From Reclinomonas americana ATCC 50394 (Eukaryota > Jakobida > Jakobea > Jakobida), in the NCBI GenBank assembly GCA_048213135.1, contig PS015502.1, positions 39,993 to 83,119 on the forward strand: a DNA stretch of 43,127 nt, written 5' to 3'. Shown here in pieces: positions 9,119-20,084 of the stretch. The translations under genes were made by a program, and so were the position numbers. The notes beneath the pieces are model-generated. The model did not search any database. It was not told where the DNA came from and saw only the letters and a program-made list of their open reading frames with translations. The stretch's first letter is position 1. Each line of letters starts with the position of its first letter.

Positions 9119-12100
9119 TCATGGTGGTGGCGCGGCAGCTGACGCCGACGGCGGCTTGGCGGTGGCATCCTGGTAATGGTGATTGTAGTCGAGCCGCACG
9201 AGCAAGTCTCGCAGGTGTGGCTGACTGCGGTAGCGCCGCTCGTCGAGACGCGAGAGCACCGTGACCAGAAAATTGGTGCACTCGCGGAACACATGCTGAC
9301 TCTGCGCCAGTGGCTGATGCAGCGGGTGCTGTGTGGCACGCACAGATGGATGAACACGAAAATGTACAAGTGAGCTTGACGGCACAAGAATTGGCACGCA
9401 CAATGGTCAACAGCTCCGGATAGTCGAGACAGTCACGCAAGTCCTCGCACTGGGAGTCGAATAACCGCTCAAACTTGACGGCCTCCCGATGCAGCTCGCG
9501 GAACACTTGCTGGAGCGAGCTGGCCTTCTCGTTCAGCAGACATCTGCGCGCACAAATACACGAGCATCGTACCGTCAGTGACACACACACAGACCAACAG
9601 CCAGTGGCAACGACAAGAGGCGTCACCTTTGGAGGGCTCGATTCAGGTAGGCCTCGTGCAGGTTGCGCAGCGCCTCCACCGACTGCACCTGGTCGAGTCG
9701 CTCCACAAAGTCCGACCAGTTGACATCCAGCACTTGCGTCATGAGATATTGCTGCATGATGCTGATAAAGTGTTGCATCTCGTGGCGGAACAGCGACAGC
9801 TGTGTAGTGAGGCCCGAATGGTTCATCTTGAAACCGGCCTCTCGCAGCTTCACCCACATGCGCTTGATTGCCGCAGACAGTGCCATGTAGCGCATGAAGA
9901 AACGGAAGAGCACATTGTACGCTTGCAATGTGCGCTCCGTGATCACCACATTCAGAGGCCAACCGACACAGTAGTCAACTTCGAGGCAGTCCATCAGACT
10001 GAGATCTGTATTGGGTGAAAAGGAATGAGCAAACGAGACGCACGATGCAGCCTCGCTGTCGAACGACTCACCGTCGACTGATTCGAGTTCGCTGAACAGC
10101 GGACGCAGGCGGAACCGCAATCGATGATGATGTGGCAACGACGACTCGTAGTTCATGCTCTTCAGGCAGCGAGTGAACACGGCCTGCACGTCGAGGTGCC
10201 ATGGACTCGCCGAGGTTCGTATCTGCCCCCAACAACAGGTCAACAGCCCTGTTCAGCTCCCGTCCAACTAGAAACCCTTGAGACGAGCAAAAACACACAC
10301 CGCAGTGACAAACTCGCTGGCAAACATGTCGAACAGATCACCCTGTTGCGTGAGCAGGTACCGACGGAGAGACTCAAGGTGCCCAGCCAAGTCGACATCG
10401 TTGATGAGGAAATGAAGCGCGGCCTCCTCCACTGCTTGTCGCCTGTACGCACGCACACACAGCCGAGTTAGCTCCATGGTCGTATTACATCGGAACACCG
10501 AGACACATAACTGCGCCATCAGTGGACGAATCACGTTTTCGTGAATCACCACGTCCAGCGGCACCTCCAGATCCACACCATAGTCATCGTGCTCCAGCTC
10601 ATCATCATCGCCACGGCCATCGTCGTCGTCGTCCTCATCGTCGCCACCGTCGTCATTGTCGGCAATGTCACTATCGTCGCCACCGGCATCGTTGGCGATT
10701 GCTGCTACAGCGTCAGCTGATGGTGCTTCTGATGCCTCCGGTGGAACTGACTGCGCAGCAACAACAAGCGGGGCCGGTTCAGCGGCGGACAGCGACTGCA
10801 ACTCGCTGCGCTGCACGACCTCGTCCACAATCGATCGCAGAGCAGAAACCGGCGTGGACGCAGCCACCATGACTGCCACCGCACTCGGCAGCTCGCCGTC
10901 GTCATCATCCGCCAGCTCAATGTGCACAGAGCCAGCGACTGCAGCGTCGCTGGAAGCCGTAACCACCTCCGCTGCACTGCTGTCGCCACCACCAGCGACG
11001 GTAGCGATGGCGATCACAGTGCCCGCCGCCTGTTCGGTAGATTCCGCGGCCGACACCTCGGGCATATCGAAGCTTAGCCGACGGAACGGACGCGCCAACG
11101 GGCTCCCACTGTCGCTGTGGACAGCATCGCCTCTGGCGACGGCAGCCAGCTCTGCTTGCAGTCGCGATTCTTCCTCGCGCAGCATCCGTCGGCGCTTCTC
11201 GGAGCTCTCCAATCTTCTCCGTCGCCACTGACTTCGAGCTAGTTTGCGTGCACTCTGTGTACGAGAGATACTTGAGCACGAGGAGGCAGATAGATCATTA
11301 CCAGATCGATTACACACCCTTTCAGTCATCTCCTTGTACTCGCGCTCAATCTGCTTGCGTGCTGCGTCGAGCAGTAGGCGATCGCTCTCCAGCTGTCGTT
11401 GCTCTCGATCGAGCTCCTGCAAGCGCACCCAGAGTCAGGCGAGACAAGCTCTCCCGAATACACAACACAACAACACTCAACTTCACGCTGACGCTGCGCG
11501 GCCTCCTCGCGCGCGTGCTGCAGTTGCGCTTGATGCGCGCTCTGCATCTCCGTCATGAGCCGTCGCCGCCGTGAGACCTCCTGCATCGCCAGCTCTCGCC
11601 GTTGCTGTCGCCACCGTTTGAACAAGTACGTTTCCTGCGATAGGGAAGCACTTGCACGATGAACAACAACAGCACACACACACACGGAAGGCACATCTGC
11701 TACACAGATCGCAACTCGCTCTGCCAGTGTGAGAAGTCGTGGCACACCGGTCAGTGATGCCGGCTCTTCGCCAGTGATAGCTGTTCGGATGGTCACCATT
11801 CGGTCGCGAAGTTCGCTGGCGTACTGCTCCTCCCGCCTTGTCAGCACCAGTTGCCGCAGCACTCGCTGCTGTTGTGTCAGATGGACGATTTTCTGTGGAC
11901 TGACAGTGAGAGACGACCGAAAACCACCGCACATTATCGCGAGAAAAAAAACGACGCACATCATGTGTCAGGCCGACTCGACGTTGTTTGCTCCGCACGT
12001 CGAAGCGAGGCCGCAGAGTCTCCCACTCCAACACACATTCGTCAACATGCGCGAATCCAAGGCCCGTCAGCGAGCGCAACAGCAGCAAAGTGCGACCGGT

Positions 12101-15071
12101 GCGGGCAATGTCACGGGCAACCGATTGCAGAAACTGCACGGGACCGAGTTGAGAACTCTCGCAGCAGACAAGAAAGGCGCAATACGTGATGAACGAGCGG
12201 CACCTCTGGCACGCGCGATACGGCCCCCTGCGCAAACGACTCGTGGAATGCATCGATCCAGAATGCTTCTCCGGCGGCAATGTTGAAGCGCTTGTCGTGT
12301 GCCTCCTGGCCATCTTGCTGTGCCGACAGGATATCTGCGAGTGCGCATGTGAGACTCGCAGCGACCGTGTGCATTCCACACAACACCGCACTGACAAACC
12401 GGCACAATCATTGTCTTCGAACAGATGCAGATCTGCGTCGGGAGCTGCACGCTGCACTGTTCCTCGGTGACTGGCTTTCTCCACGGGTTTCATGGCCGGT
12501 GCGGCCAGTGACGGGCTGTACGCCATGAGGAACTCGCCATGTTCATCCTGTCGCGAAAGAAAAAAGCAATGAGGAATGCAGGCCGGTCACATGTCCCCGG
12601 CAGGTGATCTCACCTGCAAACGGCCCTCGAAACACCAGGCGGCCACCATGCGCAGGTACGGGCGCGCAAGTGCTACTAGCAGCTCTTGCAGGAAGCCGCG
12701 AACGTGCGCCTGCGCACGGACACACTCGGCGTACACAAGCGACAGCAATTCGGGTCCTTCACGAAGCGACCGCACGGATTCCAGCGGCAGAAACTCCACC
12801 AATGGCACCACTGCATTGTGCTTGCCAGGGTCAGGAAAACATGAATGGCCTGTGGGTGGCACCACGAAAGGAAGGTACGCACCGCCGGTATGCCCATTGA
12901 TGCGGATCGCTGGTTCGTCGGCACAATCACCAGCGCAGTGGCACAGGCTGGCGACGTACTCGACTTGGAGACGAAGTCGATTCGACAGCAGATGCACCTG
13001 TGGAGTATGAAGAAGTGAGGGGCTGGAGAGAAACGAAGCACAAGAACAACAACATCGCAACCTGCAGCATGGTGATGCGACTCGCCCCACCCTGACGGTC
13101 GGCCAGCGCGGCTGACAGCTGCAGAATGGACTTGCGATACGAGAAGACGAAGCGCTCAATGACCGTCAAGAATGCCTGCACAATCAGGCCTCGCCTACAG
13201 TACACAGTCAGCGGCAGCATTCGACGTTCGCCGACAGCGAATGACATCACCGATGGGCATGTGGCGATCGGTAGAAATTCACAAACGCCTCCAGACGTCG
13301 AGCAAAGGTTCCGGCGTCAGCAAATGGTTGCAGGAGCGACAATGTGCTGCGAAAGGGAGCGCATACAGTTAGCAGTATGCTCATTGTATCATCACTTCCA
13401 ACACGCTTACCTCGACACGCTGGTGGACGGTGTCCGCACACGCAATGCGACGAGCGATTTTGTGTTGCGACACAGTGCAAACGCAGACGAAGGCACACCA
13501 AGCAGCGCATGGAAGCAGTTCGCCACCAGTTCAGCCTCCGACAGCGATGGTCCGCGTGTCCACGGGCGATGGACGAATTGCCTGCGCGGTGCTCCCTATT
13601 CAGCTCACGTGCACACACGCACACACATACGCGACGTGCGAATCGATTGCGCACCGCTTGTGCAACGCATTCAGCAGCGCGGGGGCGTCAATCTCCGAGA
13701 GGTACGCCGATCCTTGGCGCACCTTCGACACCCAGTCGGTGTGTGCATCAATGTCGGCAGTCTCGGTGAAGATCATCACCGAGCGGTCAACACTGGCGGG
13801 TGACGACGCCGACGACGACACGGCGGCCGACGATGGTGAAGAGTAAACGCCGCCATGATTGTCTTCTTCACCGTCGTGGTGGTGGTCGCCGTCCGCGGAC
13901 TCCCGTACTCGTGGTGTTGGCGGCTCCGCCACTGTGTACAAGTGCTGTTGCGACACAAAACTCGCCCCGTCGCTTTCGTCGTCGCTCTGCGAGTCGGTAT
14001 TCCACCGCAATGAGTCGTGGGGGAGAAGAGAGAGTTGGGAGAAAGATATGCTGACGCACCAACAAGGCGCGTTGAGTGCCAAAGAAGCGCGACAGGAGAC
14101 GAGCTTGCCTGTGGACAGACGTGTGTTGTGTTAACAGACACACACAAATGCCCCAGACAAGCACAATGGCACAACTCTGTATGCTGTGGCGGTCGCAACA
14201 CGCCAGCCTCCCTCTCGTCCAGCGCGGGCTGGCGGAAAAGCTCGCTTATCTGCACCACGTGGTGAGCATGCGAACGGCTACACGGGAATGAGTGTGTGAC
14301 TGCCGCACCGTCTGTCGCTGCAGTGCATCCACAGGCGCCATCTCCGACGAGTAGCCCGTACAAAACGAAGTAAAGAACCCGCCAGTTCGCCCACTGCCAC
14401 CAACAACCGCAACCTGCTGCTGCTGCTGCACCTCCTCCTTGCCGACGAGTTGCAACTGCTGCTGCTGCTGCTGCTGCTGCGACTCTCTTTCTGCCGGCAA
14501 CAGAATGGAATCGCTGGAGAGGTCGCCCGCCAGCGCAATCACAGCTCGCAACGCCAACAGCAGGGTGTGCGCACTCGACGATCCAGACTCGCAGAGCCTG
14601 CAACGGGGTGAGCGACTGCCCCGCAGACAACTGCGGCAAAACCCTCCTCTCTTGCTCGCAACTGCACGGCGCGACGAGCGAGGCGTTCAACAGCCTCCGC
14701 ATGCTGCGCTCTGCCGAGTCGGCGGAAGCGGTACGCGGCACTTGCCAGTTGGATCACCACCAACGAATGATCCTCGGCCTGTGATGATGTGCGCCACCGT
14801 GATGGTGCCGGTCGAAACTGCACAGGCGCGTGTGAGTCACCGCAGTCGTCATCACATCAACGTTCATCCACGCAACTCGTGGATGCATGTCGAGCAGCAC
14901 GGCAAAGGCAGCGTGACGCGTTGCCGAGGATAATGATGATGATGATGTTGAAGAAGAAGAAGAAGAAGAAGAAGAGGCATGCACTCGCGACACCAGCGAT
15001 CGCATCTGCTCGATGATGCTCACCGAGCACACCGCACCCTCATCGGCGGCGGACTTCCGCTCCCCACTCAT
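9119..15071 (-). CDS. TUBGCP6: Gamma-tubulin complex component 6 homologue
   Basis: GCP6 is a core non-repeated component of the gamma-tubulin ring complex, which nucleates microtubules at centrosomes and basal bodies. The C-terminal exons carry the GRIP2 domain: CVGWPLNVVITERTLQAYNV and LFRHEMQHFISIMQQYLMTQ (about 9700-9960). The very end, SQPHLRDLLVRLDYNHHYQD, mirrors the terminus of animal GCP6. The second GRIP-domain exon block starts near 10560. Between the GRIP regions is the long insert typical of GCP6: a coiled coil (about 11240-11640, with MTEMQSAHQAQLQHAREEAA) and an acidic stretch of Asp/Glu (about 10590-10700). The start MSGERKSAADEGAV at 15071 is followed by a Ser run. PolyQ tracts at about 14413-14480 (CTG on the + strand) lie in the N-terminal part. 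The gene has more than fifteen short introns, and I did not fix every exon. The stop at 9119 is 61 bp from the convergent claudin-like gene. Confidence 0.88.
10590..10700 (-). repeat. Acidic Asp/Glu-coding simple repeat in the GCP6 homologue
   Basis: GAC/GAT-rich sequence on the - strand encodes a run dominated by Asp, within the insert between the two GRIP regions. It is degenerate at codon level, so it is low-complexity protein rather than a pure microsatellite. Confidence 0.8.
14413..14480 (-). repeat. Interrupted CAG (polyglutamine) repeat in the GCP6 homologue
   Basis: Two CTG runs on the + strand (about 14413-14430 and 14452-14480) read as two glutamine tracts on the - strand, separated by a short LQLVGKEEV-like spacer. 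They lie in an N-terminal exon of the GCP6 homologue that follows the segment LLLALRAVIALAGDLSS. Confidence 0.9.
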
Positions 15072-15148
15072 CGGTGTGTGTGTCAGTGTGATTTTTGGCG
15101 CGAACGCGGGTCGACCGACAACTCACAGAAAGAGGAGAGAGGAGAGAG
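15072..15148. promoter_or_regulatory. Compact bidirectional promoter region (GCP6 / small coiled-coil gene)
   Basis: Only 77 bp separate the start codon of the GCP6 homologue (- strand, 15071) from that of the next gene (+ strand, 15149). The region holds a GT-rich run near 15073-15090 and a purine-rich AGAGGAGAG tract just upstream of 15149. Shared, divergent transcription is inferred from position only. Confidence 0.4.
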
Positions 15149-15405
15149 ATGGAGTCGGCGACGACGCAGCAGCGGCAGCTGTTGGAGTCTCTTTGTTGCG
15201 TGCTCGTGTGTGTGTGTGCGCGCGCGCGCACGTGTGTGTTAGCGTGTGTGCCTGTGTGTGTGATCCATGACATCAACTCACGTGTGTGGCAGTGGAGCGC
15301 GTGGAGACCGTTGACACGGCGATGCGGCGATTGGAGAGCGCGATGGAACACATGAAGGATCACACTGCGCCAGGTGCCATGTCATCTCATCGCAGCGCGT
15401 GGTGA
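15149..15405 (+). CDS. Small coiled-coil protein, 52 residues, unassigned
   Basis: The two-exon model is 15149-15194, intron 15195-15292, exon 15293-15405. It starts MESATTQQRQLLESLLERVE and continues with heptad-like hydrophobic spacing (VDTAMRRLESAMEHM) to a stop at 15403-15405. The intron is dominated by GT and GC dinucleotide runs, including a donor in cttTGTTGCG context. The size and single helix recall small subunits of coiled-coil complexes (BLOC/BORC, HSBP1-like), but I do not recognise the family. A second open segment in another frame follows directly (15396-15560, see the next feature), so the true 3' end may differ. The gene is divergent from the GCP6 homologue across 77 bp. Confidence 0.45.
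15206..15239 (+). repeat. GT/GC dinucleotide repeat in an intron
   Basis: Alternating purine-pyrimidine sequence (GT run, then GC run, then GT run) occupies the middle of intron 15195-15292 of the small coiled-coil gene. Such tracts can adopt Z-DNA in vitro; no function is implied here. Confidence 0.85.
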
Positions 15406-15560
15406 TCGGTCAATCAATTTCTCATGCCTTCTTGTACCGCTGCACAGTGTTCTCGCAAGCCTGGGGCGCCATGTCGAATGAGCTGCGCGTTCGCGGCTTT
15501 GCCTCTAACTCTCCCACCGCCGCAGCCGACGCCGAGTTGATCGACTTTGGAACTCAATGA
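15396..15560 (+). CDS. Possible coding segment in a different frame, unassigned
   Basis: Directly after a cgcag acceptor-like site at 15391-15395, an open segment begins VVIGQSISHAFLYRCTVFSQ and ends ...DAELIDFGTQ with a stop at about 15560. It contains an internal ATG at about 15474 (MSNELRVRGF). The composition looks coding rather than random. It cannot be joined in phase to the 52-residue upstream model with any normal-length intron. It may be the real C-terminal exon with a base error upstream, or a separate tiny gene. Confidence 0.3.
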   Translation, partial: RVVIGQSISHAFLYRCTVFSQAWGAMSNELRVRGFASNSPTAAADAELIDFGTQ

Positions 15561-15687
15561 TCGAGTCGAGTAGAGTGTGTAAAGCAAAACTGTAAATGAC
15601 ACAGCATCACCGCCGAAAACGCCTCGCGCAAAACGCACTCCATTTTGCTGCAATCACACTTGGTCACGGGCTGTTGCCGCGTGCACC

Positions 15688-17809
15688 ATGTCAGACGCCT
15701 CAGTTGCCGAAGTGCTGCCGGTGACGATGATGCACAAGGCACCTGTGAGCGACGACAGTGAAGTCGGCAGGCCCACGACGCCGGCGGTGGCGGCTCGCAG
15801 TGTTCGGTGGCGGAGTACGCAGTCGAGCCCGACGGTGAGTGTGCGCGCGTGTGCATGCGTGTTGCAAAAAAACGAATGGAGGGGAGAAGCAGCTGGCTCA
15901 CACACGTAAGACGCAGAGAACAAGTTCTCCGCTGCGCTCCACGCTCCTCCCCAAATCAGCACTGGCCTCCCTGCTTCCTCCGCGTCTCGGTGTGCGTTCG
16001 GCGCCGCTGAGCGAAATGACAGAGGCCGTCAACCGCCGAGCCAACACAACTCTGGCAATCCTGGAGAGCACAGCGTCGGCGGTGGATGCACCAGTTCCCA
16101 ACACCGACAAGCCGCCTTCCCGGTTCGAGGCTCTCTCTCTCTCTCTCTCTCCTTTTCGCCACAGTCAAACTCACCCACTGGTGCAGCAATGCAAGGCAGC
16201 AGCACCACGGTGGGTTCCGAATACAGCCTGTGGGTGGAGGTGGAGGATCACGCGGTGCATCCACGGCGGCGTCGTCCGTCAAGAGCACCGCGCGCCGAGT
16301 TGCGGTGCGTGTGCACATGCCGCAGAGAGAATGCTGTTTAGATGGTCGTTTCCTGACCGATCCTGATGTGCGTGCACAGCATGGCGCCACTGCCGACGGC
16401 ACGGCCTTTATGCTCTCGTTGATTGGCAAGGCGGATCTGCATCAGTTCACTGAGCTGGAGAGAAATATGGGTGAGGGGGAGAGCGAGAGAATGGACAGGA
16501 GATCTGCGACGGTTGCGCTTAAGCTTACTGTGCGTCGGGGACCGGAATGCAGAGTGGCTCACCAGCGTGATCCAAGAGCCGCAAAGGCGCGTTCCTCGTT
16601 CACGCGGAGGGGCGAGACCGTCGGGCCTTACCCTGCCACCTCTTCAAACAGGTGCGTGTTGTGTGTCGATCTTTCCATTCCGCGGAGTAGTCAGCGAACT
16701 GATTGTGCGCAGAGGGCAAACCTCGGAGACCTGTGGATGCGGACAGCGGTAGGCAGCCGGTGGCCAGCGGCAACGATGTGGCGCGTGGAGCCGGTCTCAG
16801 TGCTGCCAAACCGAGACCAGCGCGCATGAGCAACATGCAAGCCATTGTGCGCGCCACATGTGACAAGTACGTTGCCGATCCGAAGCTGCTGCAAGAGCTG
16901 TTTTCACGTGCAGGTGTGTGCTGGCGCTCGTTAAGCAGGAGTGCTGCGTCCTCAATTGACTCGTCATGTTGCAGAGGCGGCTGAGGCCGAGATTCGACGG
17001 GAGGCCAAGGAACAGCAGCTGCGGTGGAGTGCGTGCGATCATTTGCAAACCAACAAGGCGCAGCTGCAGTCGTTCTCGCCGGAAATCCATCGCGAGCTGC
17101 AAGACGCCAAGATCCAACAGCGCCGCATGCACTTTGAACTCGTGACGCATCGACACGACGAAGTCGTGCAAACCACCGCCGCTGACTTGGAGGAATCGTA
17201 CAATTCGTTTGAGGAGCGACTTGCACGTGCAGAGAGCATCAAGCAGGAGGCGCTGCTGCTGCCGAAATTCCGACGTCTGCAATGCACGTGGATGACGGCG
17301 GTGATGGCTGCCTGTCGCGTTGTGTTCTTTGCCGAGACTCTGTTGGTGAGTGCGATGGCCTGTTTGTAGCCGCGCGCGGCACCTCCTGCATGCTCACATT
17401 TTTTCTCTCTTCGACAGACGAGTCAGGTGTTGTGGAAGCAGCAGCGCGCAGTGCGTGTGCTTGAAGTGCTGTTCATGCCAAGGGTGCGCACACAGTCCAC
17501 GTGCCTTNNNNNNNNNNNNNNNNNNNNTAGGACCGCGGCCAGTTTGGCGGGTGCGTTGGAGAAGATCCTTTACTTTCCGTTCTCTCACGTTCTCTGCGTC
17601 GTACCCACCGCCACTTGCGTCCGCAGACACTGCTCACCGATTGCGAGTTGCTGGAGATGCTGGTGGAATGCATCGCCGACGTGCGACTGAAGCCTCGGCC
17701 CTCAGCGGTCGCGGCGTCGGAAGCCACGAGCTCTCACATCTTGAAAAATCGCAGTCTGGCTGCGCGGCGTACGTTTGGAGGCTCCGGGACCTTCTTCATG
17801 CCGTCATAA
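15688..17809 (+). CDS. Coiled-coil protein, unassigned
   Basis: The start at 15688 gives MSDASVAEVLPVTMM. The first exons encode a disordered Ser/Pro/Arg-rich region (about 15688-16120). Further exons include FMLSLIGKADLHQFTELERN (about 16407) and LLCVGDRNAEWLTSVIQEPQ (about 16520). The second half is strongly helical: AEAEIRREAKEQQLRWSACD (about 16980) and NSFEERLARAESIKQEALLL (about 17200). A 20-nt assembly gap at 17508-17527 lies in or near an intron. The final exon reads TLLTDCELLEMLVECIADVR and ends GGSGTFFMPS with a stop at 17809. I do not recognise the family. It sits between the GCP6 cluster and the CFAP96-like gene, with only 62 bp before the latter, so a cytoskeletal or ciliary role is a guess from context. 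Internal exon boundaries in 16150-16700 are uncertain. Confidence 0.55.
17508..17527. other. Assembly gap (20 N)
   Basis: Twenty unknown bases interrupt the coiled-coil gene just after the exon encoding the VLWKQQRAVRVLEVLF stretch. The true size is unknown. Confidence 1.
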
Positions 17810-17871
17810 AAACCAGCAGCTTTTGTTCGCACTTTGAAGCAATTTGTTCGCATTTTGTGATTTTCATTTGG

Positions 17872-20016
17872 ATGGGAGAGCAGGCACGACAAACGTTTCG
17901 ACAGCCGCCGCCCAAGGCGTGGACGCTGGACGCACACATCGACCCAGCTTTCCGCGGTCTCACCGATCACGACGGTGGATTCAGGTGTGTGTGAGGCACA
18001 CGGAGAGTGAATGAATGGCATTGGGCGTTGTGCGTGCCGTTGAGTGTTGGTGCGACTGATTCCTCACAATGTTGTGTCTATGTAGCTGGCTGCCTGGTCC
18101 TGGATGGCGCCCAGAAGCACGTGCTCTGACCAAGCATGAGAGTTGCGCACGCGCAGCGTGAGTGTTTGTAAGAGAGCGAGTGACTATCTCACACAAATCA
18201 ACAACACAGCAAGCCGACAGGGCAACACCTACTTCCATCACGGAGCATCGCGTCGCGACCCTCACGCCTCACTGGTGAGTGATCGCGTGGTACCGCACAC
18301 ATCCACACACAAGGCCCTGCTCGTCCTCCTTCTCCTCCTTCTCCTCCTCCTACCACTGACCGTTCCTCGTTGTAGCATGTCGGTGATCCGTTTGTCGACG
18401 CCACGAAGCGACCGCCTTATCGCGAGGATGATCAGCGACGCTGGCTGGCGGCCAACCGCAATCCAACACGGGTCGACACACGACTGCAGTGGCAGCCGAG
18501 TGGCGACAACCGCCCGACAGAAGCGCCAAAATCCGAGTCGGCTCTCCGCTCCATGCGTGTCGGTGGCAAGCCGCCGACCAGTCACTACGAGTACAGGGTG
18601 CGTGTTTGTGTAGGCATCGTAGAGGATCACACCCAGCTCTCATCTCGTCTCTGTGCAGTCGGATCCATTCCACGATCCGCCGCGTGTGCACTACTCGGGT
18701 CCTGGTATCGGTGGTTCTCGTGTTGGGGGAGCGTTCGACAAGAACCCCTATCGCTACGTGGAGATGCCAGAAGCCAACGAGGACGCACCAAAGCCGCGCA
18801 AGCCGGAACGAGTGGTGCAGCCGTATCAGCCGCGAACACACAGTACATTTAGTGCGGCGCCGGCGTACGCCTCGGACGCACCGCAGTCGTCGGCTGGAGT
18901 CGACGACATTGAGCAGATGCAGGGAGTCGCCGGCCAAGAGAAGACGCCACCGATGCGCTTCGGTGGTGCCGGTAAGAATGCCGACAATCGCTATCCGACG
19001 CTGGCAGTCGGCGACGAGTACGTGGATCGGTCGCGAATCAGTTGCGTCGAAAAAAAGTAGCGGGCTGTCACCACCGCGACATCTCTCGCTGAAGCCACCG
19101 TCTCTGCAAACAGGACCGACACCCAGACTCGGTTTCTCCACGAAGCGCGCCAATGCCGATTTCTCACGTCCAGGCTCGCTGGCGGTTGGCGACCCCTTCC
19201 GTGACAAGTCGACGTCTTTCCGTGATAACAAACGGCCAGGCAGTGCACCGGCGTGGAAGTCGGGCAGGTTGGTGGTGTTGAAGAATGGTGGTGGATGCGC
19301 TTTTGTTCATCCGCCGACCACCCATCCGTTACCGGTCTCTCTCTCTCTCTCTCGTGCAGCAAGAAAACGGCGCTCAAGTCGCACTACGAGTGGATCCCGT
19401 CTCCGGAAGTCGCACAGAATGCACCACGTGCCTCTGCCAGTGCGCGTCCATCGGGTTCGAGTGCGGCGGCTGCACGCTCCAACATTGCCGGCGTCTTCAG
19501 CTCTGCGAGTCAATGGATGCCCGATCCGTACCAGGAGCCGAAGCATGTTGCGTCGAGGCGTCGTCAGTGCGTACTCGGTGAAACTGCTCGAGTAACTGTG
19601 CAAACGTGGTGCAGGAGCCACGCGGACGCATGCGTGTGGACCGACCGAAAGGGACGTTTGACTCGAACCCGTACCGCCATGTGGAGGTGCCGGAGAGCGG
19701 TAGCGGCGCAGATAATATCGACATGCAGCCGGCCAAGGTGCGTGTGTGTGTATCCGCTCCAGATCCATCAATGCTGCTGCTGTGTGAGCTGAACTTGTAT
19801 TGTTCGCAGACGAAGCGCGTGGTTACCGCGTTCCAAGTGCGCAAACACGACACGATCGGTGCGCCGCCGCCAGTGATGAGTGAGCCGTACGAGGACAAGC
19901 CAGCGCGCGACAGTGCACCGCGCAAGGGACTCGTTCTGAAGGGTATCACATCGCACACTCGCCCCACTGCTGCGTACCACGACGGATGGCTTGGCGATCG
20001 GCCGCAGCGATTCTGA
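17872..20016 (+). CDS. CFAP96: CFAP96-like (C4orf47/DUF4586) ciliary protein with internal duplication
   Basis: Animal CFAP96 is a small, mostly unstructured cilium and flagellum-associated protein. The start MGEQARQTFRQPPPKAW is at 17872 and the stop at 20014-20016 after WLGDRPQRF. The protein is rich in Pro, Arg, Gly and Tyr with no membrane segment. Motifs of the family recur: VGDPFVD (about 18380), TLAVGDEYVDRSR (about 19003) and AVGDPFRDK (about 19187) resemble the VGDKY element of CFAP96. FDKNPYRYVEMPE (about 18735) and FDSNPYRHVEVPE (about 19658) resemble its GTFDPYP-type element. SHYEY and SHYEW occur once in each half. The introns are short; one (about 18288-18375) has a long CTCCTT tract. 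Identity rests on these short motifs and not on an alignment, so the family call is moderate. Confidence 0.6.
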
Positions 20017-20084
20017 ATGTGGTTTTTTCGGTCTACAGTCAGTGTACGATTCTGTTTTATGCAAACAGAAAGAATTTGTGTTTT

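Noticed and set aside
8739-9962. 407-residue - strand frame overlapping the claudin-like gene
   Set aside because: Only its part inside the GCP6 exons is coding. The rest is antisense to membrane-protein exons and GCP6 introns.
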